Shown here piece by piece: positions 32,908-44,530 of a stretch of DNA of 64,000 nucleotides. Every line of letters starts with the position of its first letter. Position 1 is the first letter of the stretch. The position numbers and the translations under genes are program-made. The notes under the pieces were generated by a model. That model made no database searches. It was given only the letters and a program-made list of their open reading frames with translations, and was not told the DNA's origin. The DNA is from Helichrysum umbraculigerum (taxonomy: Eukaryota > Streptophyta > Magnoliopsida > Asterales > Asteraceae): NCBI GenBank assembly GCA_949592205.1, contig CATIUR010000001.1, forward strand, positions 43,665,001 through 43,729,000, in the 5' to 3' direction.

Positions 32908-35093
32908 TTGGTAGATCTTCAACATTATAGTCAAGTGTGTCACCATGTGTATATGGATATGCAGTATATCCTATCAACATAATCAAAGCAGTAAATCTTT
33001 ATTATATATTATATCGGAGTATATGATATATGATAATGAAGATCAACAATTAAACTTGGTAACTAACAATTTCAAATAATTGTAGATAGGCCGTTAGGTA
33101 AACAAACTAACATGCAAAACGATTTCGATTTCAAAAATATAAACAAATCATACGCAAAAAGTATTGTTAAAGATTAAATTGAGAAACTGATGATGTTGAG
33201 AATGACATTGTCAAAAACATTTATACAAACCTTACCCAAGTCGAGGGTAGTTAGGATCAATAGATGATAAACTAAGTTAAAATTACCAATGCATGCTTCA
33301 GTAGTATTATCAAAGGATTGATATTCGGATTTTATGAAAGAACTATTAAAATTCAAAGAGAAACAAACGATAGGATAGGAAGATGAAATGAGTTACAATC
33401 ACTAAATTACTTGAAAAATTATATAGAAGCAAAATGTTGAAATCAAATGTAAATGTAAATGTTAGTGTATACCTAACTTGTTATTGTGACTAAATCCCTA
33501 TAGTAATCAAAGATCTTAATCTACTTTTTTGTTACCTGGATATTTTAATGTACCAAACAAAGTGAGTGATAATTGAATTGAACTAGATTTATATTGTCCA
33601 CGCTTCGCGACGGGATAAACTACATTTCTATTCGATTTAGATATACACCATATTAGCAAATAGTCTTTGGTCTAATAATGATGAGGACTCCCTAGAATAA
33701 GTAAATTATGGGTTCAAGTTTCGTTTGACACAAACATATATTTGTGCTAATGATGTATGTTATTTAACTTTCGCATGAGACACATCCACATATATGTGGG
33801 TACATATTTTGCATAAGACAAATTTATATATTTGTCTTATAAAAAGATCAATCAATTAATGATCACAACTATCTAATGTTATGTAGGATAATAATTTAAT
33901 AAATGTTATAAACGGTATTTTTAATAAATATTATTTGTTTCTTAAGTCTTAACTATAATATAATTCGAAGGGTAAAGTAAATTAAATTCTATCTTATGCT
34001 TAAGTAATAATATATAACCAACTATAAAGTAAAGATTATACTTTTTATTGTGACAAAGTTCAACAATGTATTCTAATTTTAGACTACAGAAAGAAAAGGG
34101 TGAGAAAAAAAAATGTAGAAGAAAATTGACGGAGCTAAGATTTGAACTTGGACTAAGTTGCTTCAAATTCTTATACACATTCCACTTTGACCATGTAAGC
34201 TACTTTACATACATAAATATTGAATGGTGAAATAGTAATAATTTATTTAGAAGTATAAAGCACAAAAAGACAAAGTACTTACTATTTATAAGTGTTTGCA
34301 AATTGATATTAAGGGGTAATGATGCATGAGCTACAAAGCGGAAGATATATATATATATCCTAAAAAAGAAAAGATTACAACAATTGATGTTTCATATTCA
34401 TAACCCAAAACATGACAACTATAAAGAATTTAATTCTAATTAGTAGCAAGTCAATAGCCAGGGTGATGAATGATCAAATATAACACATCACTCTCTTTAA
34501 TCCAATAAATAAAAATGTATTAAACTCCGACCGTCTCTTTATTAATCCTTATATTGTAACTATCCCATTCAACTCCCTTTACTGAATAACTAATTAACTA
34601 CAAAATTATTATTGTACTAACTTCGATTTGATGTATCAAATTAATGATTGGTGAGTTGGCATCACAAAACAGTGAGTGAGAAGTAACATAAAGTTGACAC
34701 ATAGGATTTTAGATTACTTGATAGTGTGAGAAGCAACCACATAATTAAGGGATACTTATTTAGTACGTAGCAAAGACTAATTATCATGATAATGAAATAA
34801 AGTTTTATGAGAAAATTCATAACATGGGTGATCTGTCAAAATTGTGAAAGTTTTATGTGTCATTATTTAAGCATATGTTATTTTTATTATTTAATTAATA
34901 AATTTAACGATAAAAAATGACATAGAGTTAGAAGGTTCACAAGATACATATCTGTCTACCTATTGTATAAAAGGTTGTTCTTTATTACTGTAGCATCCCT
35001 TTACAAAATGCCATCTCAGCATCAAACAGTCTGGTACTGTTTGGGATTGTATATACAAAGAAAGTGTTTATATATCACACGATCACTTACAAC
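32908..35093. other. AT-rich intergenic DNA
   Basis: I see no gene. Minus-strand open frames at 33174-33356 and 33942-34178 are Asn/Ile/Phe-rich, as expected from AT-rich DNA. A GTGGTTCAAGTTC-type or kinase motif was looked for and not found. Confidence 0.5.
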
Positions 35094-35231
35094 ATGCAAG
35101 CTTGCTCATCACTCCATGGCTTAACCATTACTCTTCTCACTTTCATCTCATCTCTTAACCTCCTTTTATTTCTCTCTCTTTTACTTCATTTTGCTTTAAG
35201 AATTAAAGAAACGTGCGTTACTTTGTTTTAG
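35094..35231 (+). CDS. small hydrophobic ORF, cut by a MULE
   Basis: The ATG at 35094 opens a 45-codon frame with a strongly hydrophobic, Leu/Phe/Ser-rich N-terminal half like a signal peptide or membrane anchor. The stop at 35229-35231 is created by the MULE terminus. If the element and one target copy are removed, the frame reads on past 36250 for about 32 more codons before a stop. TATA-like GTATATAC and TATATATC occur 25-45 bp upstream. I recognise no family; it could be chance. Confidence 0.3.
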   Translation: MQACSSLHGLTITLLTFISSLNLLLFLSLLLHFALRIKETCVTLF

Positions 35232-36239
35232 GGGTGAGCGTGGTACGGAACCGGTACCGAACCGTACCAAACCGCTTAGAACCGGTTATTTTTTTTACCT
35301 TAAAGTGAGTACCGAATACCGGACCGTTTAAAGCGGTACGGTACCGGTACGGTTCCGGTACCGGTACGGGTAAAAGTGGTACTATCGTTCCTAAAAAAGT
35401 AATAAAAACTCTTTAGCAACGATAAAATCGTTGCTAAAGGTAACCTTGGAAAAGATGTTCACTATGGAGCCAAAAAATAAATGGAAAAATAAATTAAAAT
35501 ACTATTAGCAACGATTTAATCGTCCCTAAAGGGTGTGCGGGAAAACAAATTCTTTTGGAGCCAAAATGAAAAAGTGAAAAAAATTAAAAAGGCTTTAGCA
35601 ACGATTTTATCGTTGCTAAAGGGTTTGGTCAAATGTTTGACTTGGGTTTGGTCCACACGGGAATTTTTTTGTCGTTTAGTGGGTTTTAGCAACGATTTTA
35701 GTCGTTGCTAAAAACCCCGCGTTTTCTTTTCTGCTTTTTCTTGTAGTGTTGGTACCAAAAAATAGCATAATATATAATAAGTAAACATATCTACGTATTT
35801 TGTATTCAATAAAATTCAAAGAAGATAAATATTAGTAAATCTCAAATAAAACAAAAACATCATTGAGTGACATAGATGGATATTGACGAAGAAAAACAAA
35901 TATATACAATGACGTTATTGTACCGTTAGTCTAACTCTATTTTATACTTTTTAATTATCCAAAAAAGATCATTTTTATACTCATGGACATCATATGATCA
36001 TAGAAATGAGGTTTCAAATAAATCTCTTTATGAACCTATGGAACTATAACAAAGAAAAATATGTATATTTCGGATATGGTACCAAAGCGGAAAAAGTGGT
36101 AAAATACCGGTACTGAACCGGTTGGTACCGGTTATCTTTTTGGTCCTAAAGTAAGTACCGAATACCGGACCGTTTAAAGCGGTACGGTACCGGTTCGGTA
36201 CGGTACCGGTACGGGATTCGGGTACGAATGCTCACCCCT
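35230..36239. mobile_element. 1-kb non-autonomous MULE, termini AGGGGTGAGC
   Basis: The termini AGGGGTGAGC and GCTCACCCCT are followed inward on both sides by GGTACCGG/CGGTACC-rich subterminal repeats. The 10-bp duplication ACTTTGTTTT flanks it (35220-35229 and 36240-36249). No transposase is present. The same termini and size recur at 48682-49682. A CACTA end lies inside. Confidence 0.9.
35380..35748. mobile_element. CACTA transposon end nested in the MULE
   Basis: The right end TTTTTCTTGTAGTG (35735-35748) is the reverse complement of the usual CACTACAAGAAAA terminus. Four inverted-repeat words TTTAGCAACGA...TCGTTGCTAAA lie at about 35412, 35505, 35594 and 35695, 90-100 bp apart, resembling subterminal transposase-binding repeats. 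The left CACTA terminus is not visible. Confidence 0.6.
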
Positions 36240-36249
36240 ACTTTGTTTT

Positions 36250-39200
36250 GTTTCATTTGTTACATGTTTGTAGGTTTGTTTTTCTCAGCTTCAATTCGAA
36301 GAATGATGATAGCTACGTGCGGTGTGATGCTTCTTTCAAGGGAATGATGGAACTTGTGTGTTGAGGAAAAAGAAAAATCCCACGACATGCAGCTTTAAAA
36401 GCATATTTCATAACTCAGACTATTTCTTTCCTTATTTGGGTTTTCCAAACCTGCAGAGACGAGACAAACGAAAGTTTTATCAGTGATGTTATTCTCTACT
36501 ACCTTTCTTCAAGAATTTCATGTGTGTTCATTAATAATATGTTGTTATCGTCTTTTATGTTGACAAAGGATCATACACATATACAGTGATGTTATTTAGG
36601 CCTCTGTTCTATTTTTTGTATCCATTTTTCAGGTCCTTTGTAAGTAGCCACTTCTTACCTTATGAAGTTTCTTTTACCAAATACGATGATCTTGTCTTCT
36701 GGGTATATATAAATTTGAACTTTTTGTTTGTTATGCTTGGATATGGACCGATTTGTTTTGATAGTGTTGCTCCTTTTTAACGTCATTTGTAGAGTATGTC
36801 TCATTGTGAATGTCGCAGAAGGATTTCACGTATGAATACGGTGTTAAGTGGTGAGAAAATTTTGAATATGTCTTCTTTTATTTGGTTTTGTATTATTAAA
36901 GATTTACTTGATCTTTTAGGATGATGAATTGAAGTAAAGAACAAAAAATAAAATGTGTCTTGAAGGGTAATGGATGGAGTAACGGAAAAAAAAAAATCAA
37001 ATAACGCTGTTAAACATTAAAGATAGTTGCATGTTGCTGAATATCTTTTACGGAGTACTACACAATTAAGTTCCATCATTCCCATGTAGGAAAAAAAAAC
37101 TATTACGGAGTATTTGATTACAATACTTTAAGTAAAAGAAAAACTATAATTGGATATATAAATTGATGAAGGTGTATAAAGTAATTTGTGTATACCGATT
37201 CAAAAAAACTCATGATGGCATGGCTATGGTACTGTTGGTAGTATGGTTGGGCACTTGGGCTACCTACTGGAGGTCTGGAGTCATGGTGTGTATGTGATAG
37301 CATGGAGTGGGTCACACATACATGGGTGGGTCGGTGAGAGTTGTTAGAAGAATAAAAATGAAGTAAACGTTTGAGAGTAGGATAGTAGGTAGTACCATAC
37401 CCCATTAGTTTCTTTTACACTCATAATATATTGATTTAGTATTTATTATTGCTTCTTGTTGATTATATATTAACATTAATATGGGTATACAATTAATATT
37501 CTAGAAATAATCAATCTGCAGAAATGTGTGATTGTATTTTCTATGGATATGTTTTGATCAATAATGATAGAACATGCTACTTACATGAATGTTCTAATTT
37601 GTGATATTAAAATTGATATATTAAAACATTTCGTAACTTGTAATGATATGATGTATATCTCTTCTCTTTAATATATTATAATAGAGTGGTATTTATGTTG
37701 TCTTTTTTAATTTAGGCAACTCTAATCTAATCTCAACCCTCCATTGATTAACCATTTTTAATCTAAACCATTAATAATCTTCCATGTAAATGACAACCTA
37801 AATAGTAAATGTCTATTCCTCAAAAGTCATAATTATCCCTTCTTAAATATTACAAATTAATTTGATTTAATTTAATGAAATCTATTTTAGAAAGGGAAAA
37901 AAAACGTAAATAAAAAATTAAATGAAAAAACGTATGTTGACTTTATGTAGTTGTATATGATGTAATTTAATTGCAAATCACGATCTTCAATTTAGTTAAG
38001 AATTGACGGGTGCCTTTCAAAAGTTTAGTCATACACAATCAATTCAATTTTAAAAATAAAAAACACATCAATTCTTAAATTACTTTAGCTACTTTTTTGA
38101 TCTTTTCTCAATTTCTCCTATGATACACCGATCGTCCCATTCTTATACCCTACTTATTATTCATCAATGTGGGGTTTCAAATTTTGCTATATTCTTCATG
38201 GAAAATGTAATATCAGGTAATGTATACTCCATATCACTAAGTTCGTTTTTATTAATTGTTGTGATTGCGCTATATTAGTATGTATGTATACTTCATATCA
38301 TTGAGTTCGTTTCTGTATTGCTTATACTTTACGGTTAGTGTTCTTGGAGGGTGTTGAATGGAATTGTATATTACTATGATTTAACTATGTTTTTCTTTTG
38401 TTTTGTAGAAACCAACATATTTGGTTACCAACTACCATGTATTTTATGAGCTTACAACACCCAGAAGGTGTTCGATGACTATACTAAATTACATGAAGGT
38501 TGAATCACCTTAATAAGCTCTTATGGAAAAACGACCACAAGTAAGAATAATTGTGGTACTTAGTTATCTTTCTTGTGATCTCGAGTTTAGCTTTAAAGTA
38601 TATGTATGCTGTACAAATTGATTTCTATTCATTTATGTAATAAATCCATGGTCTTTCATTATATGTAAAAAAATTGAAGCGTATTCTTTTAAACGAAAAA
38701 TCTAAGTTTATTCTTATTTTGCCATTTATGATCCAGATTTTCATATATTATGTTGATAATAATAATAATGATTATTTGTGAAGGCAGTAATTTTATAGGA
38801 AAAGTTGATTGATCACAAGCATTACTTGCTTATCTTAAAGTATCAAATGCAATCTATTACTGAGCTCAAATGGAGAATATAATCTGGTATGTTTGTGGCT
38901 TGAAACAAGTGTCCTGAGGTGAAAAACATCACCAGGTTACGGTTTCATTTATGAATGTTCAAAGGTAGAAACAGTTGATTAGTACCTCCAAATTGGGTAC
39001 TAATATGTTTTTTGTACCATTTAGCAGCTGATCACTCGACTTAGGGAAATTGACATGTGTACGTAACTTAGAAATCTATTGTTGGAGCTGATCACTTGAC
39101 GTAGGGCAATTGACAAGAGCAGGTAACTCAAAGATCATAGCTTAGTTGCTTGGGTAAGTTTAAGCTATTTATTGCATTTCAACACTATTTATTTTATTAG

Positions 39201-39570
39201 TTGTAATCCATGGCAACATAGGGGCGAAAAAAATGACCGGTTTGTCTAGCTCATACCAGGTATATTTTGTCTGCGATCGAAACGAGTTAAGGCTGACTTG
39301 AAATAGTGTTAAGAATACACTTTAGGCCATCAGATCCGCAATAGATAAAGTCATAACACATAACCCGAGTTCAGTCATTCAAAAGTCAGGGTCGGATTTG
39401 GCACTTGAAAAGGCACCAAGTTGCTGTATCAGCCCATCAACAGGTACCTTGAATACCATAATCCTGTTTCACATTTACCCCCTTATATGACGATGTATCA
39501 AATTCTGTAGAAAACATTAGGTGTAATTAATCCATCTAATTTCGTGATGCAGATGCAATGGTCGAGAAGA
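36250..39570. other. AT-rich intergenic DNA, no recognised gene
   Basis: Open frames at 36586-36780 and, on the minus strand, 37118-37405 (His/Tyr/Ser-rich) carry no motif I recognise. From about 38400 onward exon-like fragments may exist, since the next kilobase holds gene fragments, but I could not identify them. Confidence 0.45.
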
Positions 39571-39905
39571 AATAACAACTATCTTCAAGCTGTTAGTCGA
39601 AAAGAAATATTCTCTCCCGGATCGAGTTATTGATGCAATGGTCGTTAGATTTTGTGTGGACTTAACATTCTTGTGATTTGGCATCGGTTCAGCTTCTTGC
39701 GTTTATGTAAAGGTTAGTTTCACGTTTTCCTCAAGATGATGTTACCTCACATCCTTTACAACTCCCATATTTAACTATCAGATAATCAGATGGGTAAAAT
39801 ATTACATGACAATGGCATCTTATAATCCTCACCTATTTGAATATTAATGATGTTGCTTATTTGTAGGTAAAAACATGAACTCACAAAGGAGCAAGGTGCA
39901 TGATA
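39571..39905 (+). pseudogene. bystin (ribosome biogenesis factor) pseudogene fragment
   Basis: Reading with small frame changes, 39572-39712 encodes IFKLLVEKKYSLPDRVIDAM followed by V-R-F and a V-I-W-H box, the conserved core of bystin/Enp1, a nucleolar and cytoplasmic factor for 40S subunit maturation. A donor AAG/GTTAGT ends the exon at 39712 and an acceptor TTGTAG ends the intron at 39866. The next coding words are KHELTKEQ, matching the YKNEL-type continuation. In-frame stops and shifts (TGA near 39673) show decay. Only the middle of the protein is present. The neighbour is a kinase fragment, so this is a captured or stranded piece rather than a gene in place. Confidence 0.75.
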
Positions 39906-40138
39906 TCAATTATCTTGTGAAGAAGCAAAAACATATATTTGTGTTGTGTAACTATCCACAAATTTGCCTCTGTAAAGGGCTAAGGCTAGGTTACCCTTCT
40001 CGATATGTGATGCTAAAATGATCACATTGTTAAAATACTCTAATGTTTTTCTTAGTGAGATTTTTGGAATCCCAAGGCACATAATGTTCATTTAACGTAA
40101 ATATAAAAAGAAAGTAACGATTTTAAATCCTTTTGCAG

Positions 40139-40345
40139 GTTTTGCTTGTGACTGTGCAGAATGCACCACCTAATCTCGACTATGAAAGGGACACAAAGTT
40201 TTGAAAGGTTTGTGTCATTTTATGAGAATTTGATTTTTTTTAAACTAATACAATTTGGGCTTAACATGATGTGTTTGCAGTCTTTTAACGATATGGTCGC
40301 TACTTGCTTAGTGACAGACCCAACCGAATGAAGAAGTTTGATCCT
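40139..40345 (+). pseudogene. STE20/BLUS1-type protein kinase pseudogene fragment
   Basis: The exon 40139-40207 follows a TTTTGCAG acceptor and encodes VLLVTVQNAPPNLDYERD, then an in-frame TGA and a donor AAG/GTTTGT. After a 73-bp intron ending TTTGCAG (40280), the second piece encodes SFNDMVATCLVTDPTE and then a stop. This Q-N-A-P-P, L-D-Y and M-V-A-x-C-L-x-x-D-P-T order is the end of the kinase C-lobe in plant STE20-like kinases such as BLUS1 and its relatives, just before the R-P-T motif. Both pieces carry stops, so it is dead. It lies 230 bp after the bystin fragment in the same orientation. Confidence 0.65.
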
Positions 40346-40821
40346 TTTTACAACATATATGGCATAATCTTTTCTGAAATAAATGATTTTTTTAGGAAAT
40401 CAAGGTTAGTTGAGATTTTCTTTATCGTCTCCATTTGTACTTAAAAAAGATAGGGATGTTGCCTCCTTGTACTGTTTGACTTTTACTTTAATTTTGTGTT
40501 TGATCGGACAAGAAGATGGAGGTCATTGTCATAACTGTTTCCGCCACATTTATTTGTATTGTCGCTGGTACGAACATGTGTAATGAGGTATTTGTTCTTG
40601 TGAAGACGCACCTCCACTTTGACTCCGTTCAGTTTTACACATGCTTATGAAATACAAAAGGTACTCTGAAACTCCTACAATAGTATGCACGTTTTCCTCT
40701 GCTACCTGATCTGGCAATTGTTCTATCTCAGTGTTTTTATATTATTTTGTTATATTGAAATGCATTGTGATCCCAAGTACTAAATGCTTTTCATGGTCAT
40801 ATTATACCTTCATTGAAGGAG
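40346..40821. other. intergenic DNA
   Basis: No recognised gene. The open frame 40731-40985 begins here but runs into the LTR and is not credible. Confidence 0.5.
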
Positions 40822-43292
40822 TGAAACGCCCCAAAACTTTAGAAAAAATTTTTAATTTTTTTTTACGGTTCCCACATCTCGGTCCCACATCTCGTATATT
40901 TGATACCGTATTCTCATCTTTACATTTTGAACCAAAACAAGACAACGGGTATGCAATTTACCAACCATGTAGTACAGGTAGGTAAAACAACCTTGTTTTA
41001 GCTAGAACAAGCTTGTTTTAGGCTAGAACAAGCCTGTTCTAGTGGTGGTAACACAGACTCAAATTTTTGACCAAATTCAAACACACATAACTTTTTACTC
41101 GTTACGAGTTAGGACATGAAAATTTGCACACACATTTACAATGACAAAATAAAACTTTTTCCTTTTTACACTTTTCCAAAATTTTGCAAAAACGACCATT
41201 TTGAACGTGTCACCTACTTGAGGTAGTTTTGACCACTTTGTGATGACAACCCAAATCACAAACCACTTATATTCCAACTATGACTTTTTGCAGACTCATT
41301 CTACTCATCGAAACAAACTTAAAGCATATGACACACGACCCATAACACTAACACATTCTTATTTGACCATACGACCATTAAGACCCATTTTGACCCTTTC
41401 TGACCCGTTTCCCATAATAACCATTCTTTAACCAATTCACCACCCATTTCTACTCAGGTTTGACTAACTCAACCCTATTGACTATTTGTCAACTTCACAT
41501 TTGACCAACCAATCACATTCGACTCTTCACCACTTTTTAACATCTTTGACCCAAAATAAGACCACCCATATTTAAAGAACTTCATATACTTTCAATAACA
41601 TATAAACTTGTCACTACATCACTGTTTGACTTTCAGAGTCAACCACTACATATTGACCAACATTTTTTTAATTCAAAAACTCTTTGATTGGGTGAATTAT
41701 ACAAGTGAAAATCAACAACAATGATTCAAAGAGATGGAGCATTTTCTAACCGTGAAGCTAGCTCCATATCCACGCTATCTTCTTGAATATACTAATTAGC
41801 CACTTGGTTCAACCGAACCATTCACCTAAAACATGAAACAACGAAAGGGGTAAGCGCACCGCTTAGTGAGCATATAGGCAGTTAAACGAATAATTCACAA
41901 AACACATAACACATAATCAATATCAACACTATATAAATACTTATAACATCAACCATTGAACTCTGAACTCTATGCGGATCCGCGGCCATTAGAAACAAGT
42001 CTGGTGGTACCATATCACGTCAATATGCATACCAAATCATCATAACGTGCAAGCACGTATTCATAAACACTATGCTAACCGCAGTTAGTGCTCTGATCAA
42101 CACTGAATTTCCACAAATATTAATTCCACATAATTCAACAATCAACAACAATCAACACTAATTCTCCACATAAGATACAAACACAAGAAACAAGGCTCAA
42201 GAAACAAGTATAAGAAACAAGTAATCTTTCACCCAACTGTATGATCCTCTTGCTCGGAAGCAATCCGGAAACACATACAATGATTCAAACATAAGAAACA
42301 AGTCTAATTCACTATATAGAAACAAGCATAATAAACAAGTAACTACCACTTGATTATGCAAACCTCTTGCTCGGAAGCAATCCGGTACATGCACAACCAT
42401 TACCCATTTAACCCCCATACTACTCACCTCGACACTTGATGATTCACAACGATGGCCACGTATGCTTTCCACATCTTTAAATCCCTATCATATCATTCAT
42501 AACACATAACCTCATTTAGACACTAATTAATCATCATAATCTTTAACTCATAACAATTCCACTAATTACATAATTCATCATTAACTCATTATCATAATCT
42601 TAACATAATTCATATGAACCACCATGAACACTCTTTTAACAATTCATCACTTATCAACTTTATTACCTTAAATTCATGTTCTTTCATCATTATTATATTC
42701 TATTAACATCATAACTAACTTCTTTAAACTTATTTCATAATTTCATAAAAATCTAGCATGAACCCTAGAATCATCCATCATAATTTCATCACTTTCATCA
42801 TGTTATTTGATTACTAACAAGCTCTATTACACTCATAAACATCAATTCTATCAAATTAAAACATTAATTTCGTATTTAAATCATCAATTTAACAAAACCC
42901 CAAGAAAACCCATGAAACTTAAACCCTAGGTTATAATCATAAAGGAAATTCACTTACATCATGTTAGAAATGCTTAAAGGATGCTGAATTCGAATGTCTA
43001 AGGCTTGAATCGAAGATTAGAAGTTGAATTTTAGGGTTTGAAGATGCTTCCTGCGTTTTCTTTTTCTTGCGTGAAATGTCTGGAAGATTTTTGGGATAAA
43101 GGAGATAAATCTCCTATTAAAACATACGTACATATATATATATTTACTGTATAAATTTTATCCCCTTTATTTCCTACAGTCTGAAACTGATAAAATCATT
43201 TACGTTTTCTTTTGTATCTTATTATTTACATAATAATATTTCGTAATAAAAATATATTCTCGTACGAAATTAATTTCCTTCGGGGTGTTACA
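40822..43292 (-). mobile_element. 3' LTR (minus strand) of a non-autonomous LTR element
   Basis: On the minus strand it starts TGTAACACCCCGAAGG and ends GGGGCGTTTCA (2471 bp). A purine tract AAGTGGGGAAGAAT (43293-43306, minus strand) precedes it. Its left 1.26 kb is duplicated at 44531-45782. It contains two copies of CTTGCTCGGAAGCAATCCGG (42248 and 42364) and the AACAAGCTTGTT array. Confidence 0.88.
40984..41041 (-). repeat. AACAAGCTTGTT palindrome array, 20-21 bp
   Basis: Units start at 40986, 41006 and 41027: AACAACCTTGTT, AACAAGCTTGTT (perfect 12-bp palindrome) and AACAAGCCTGTT, the last within CTAGAACA-AGCC-TGTTCTAG. The copy in the other LTR starts at 44689, 44709 and 44730. Confidence 0.88.
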
Positions 43293-44530
43293 ATTCTTCC
43301 CCACTTATTTCATTCGTGTCCTCACGAATGTCTATCGTATCTTAACACTTCTCTACTTCTTCACTTATACAGAGACACTTACTCACATTGAAACACCTTT
43401 TTCTCATTCTTCTTCTCCTACAAGCTTTCTTCCCATTATAAATAACCACTATTCTAGCATAAATTTGAATTCAACTCTATTCAATTCACTGGCACATAGT
43501 GCAATATCCAGCACAAAGTGCAATATCAACACTTAATACACATAGAATTCAACACACAACTTGATAGTATATTGCTACTTTACATAGTCAACTAATCAAC
43601 ACAAACACATATATTGTACATTCAACTCTGTTCAATTCACTATTTATTATTCTCTAATATCAACCCCACCACATATTGGTTTCACTTAATCAGTGAAATT
43701 CGTATCACTGGGTACAAATCTATTACTTCTATTTTCTCTATTATCTATTTTCGTCACTATAGTTAACACATAATCCGCATAATTTAGACATCTCTTATTT
43801 TACACCCTAACTCCCAAATTACATTAAATCTTTCCGGTACTTGATAACCTCAACAATTTCCATGTGAAATGGTATAATATAACTACGTTGATCAGGCGTA
43901 GTCAGATTATGTCACACACACTTTCTTCTTAGGCTATCTTATACCATCAATCATCAATGCAATTTACACATAAACACATATAACACATGTATTCAACAAA
44001 TTAAAACACGTTTAAATACACCTCAACAACTTCATATAGACACATAATCCCTCGTAAACGCATAGCTCAACAAGTCAACAAGTCAAAACTAATTCAATAA
44101 CACCTCGGCAACTCTATATCAACAAGCAATTTCACGTAAACACTGAACACTATTTAGTCTCTACATCATTTACTTGTCACTGTTTTCACTTCATAAACGT
44201 AATTACACATAATCCACTTACTCTCATATTCTCTCATCATATAACCACATTGCACTATTAACTACATAATCTCTATCAACATTGTAAACATACTCGAATC
44301 CAATCATAACTATTTTCAGAAATAAACAATTCAGTCAACACTTTAACTACTAAATCAACATGTATTAATCATCATATAACTCGTCATAAGAAATCATGTC
44401 AGTTCTACTAAATCAATTTCACTATTACGCATAATCATCATAACAATATAAGCAACACATAATGGTTTAAGCCAAGGCAATCCTATCGTGGATTACATAA
44501 TTCTCTTAAACCATTGCTCTAATACCAACT
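43293..44530 (-). mobile_element. non-coding internal region of the minus-strand LTR element
   Basis: 1.24 kb between the two LTRs with no credible ORF. It begins (minus strand) with the primer site and ends with the polypurine tract. Repeated words such as CATTCAACTCTGTTCAATTCAC and CACAAAGTGCAATATC occur, and it is AT-rich. The element must depend on proteins from elsewhere. Confidence 0.75.
44516..44527 (-). other. primer binding site (tRNA-iMet, one mismatch)
   Basis: On the minus strand TGGTATTAGAGC follows the LTR end, one base different from TGGTATCAGAGC. It sets the element's orientation as minus. Confidence 0.85.

Noticed and set aside
41240..41431. 63-codon frame, duplicated at 44942-45133
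   Set aside because: Lies in the minus-strand LTR; identical only because the LTRs are copies.
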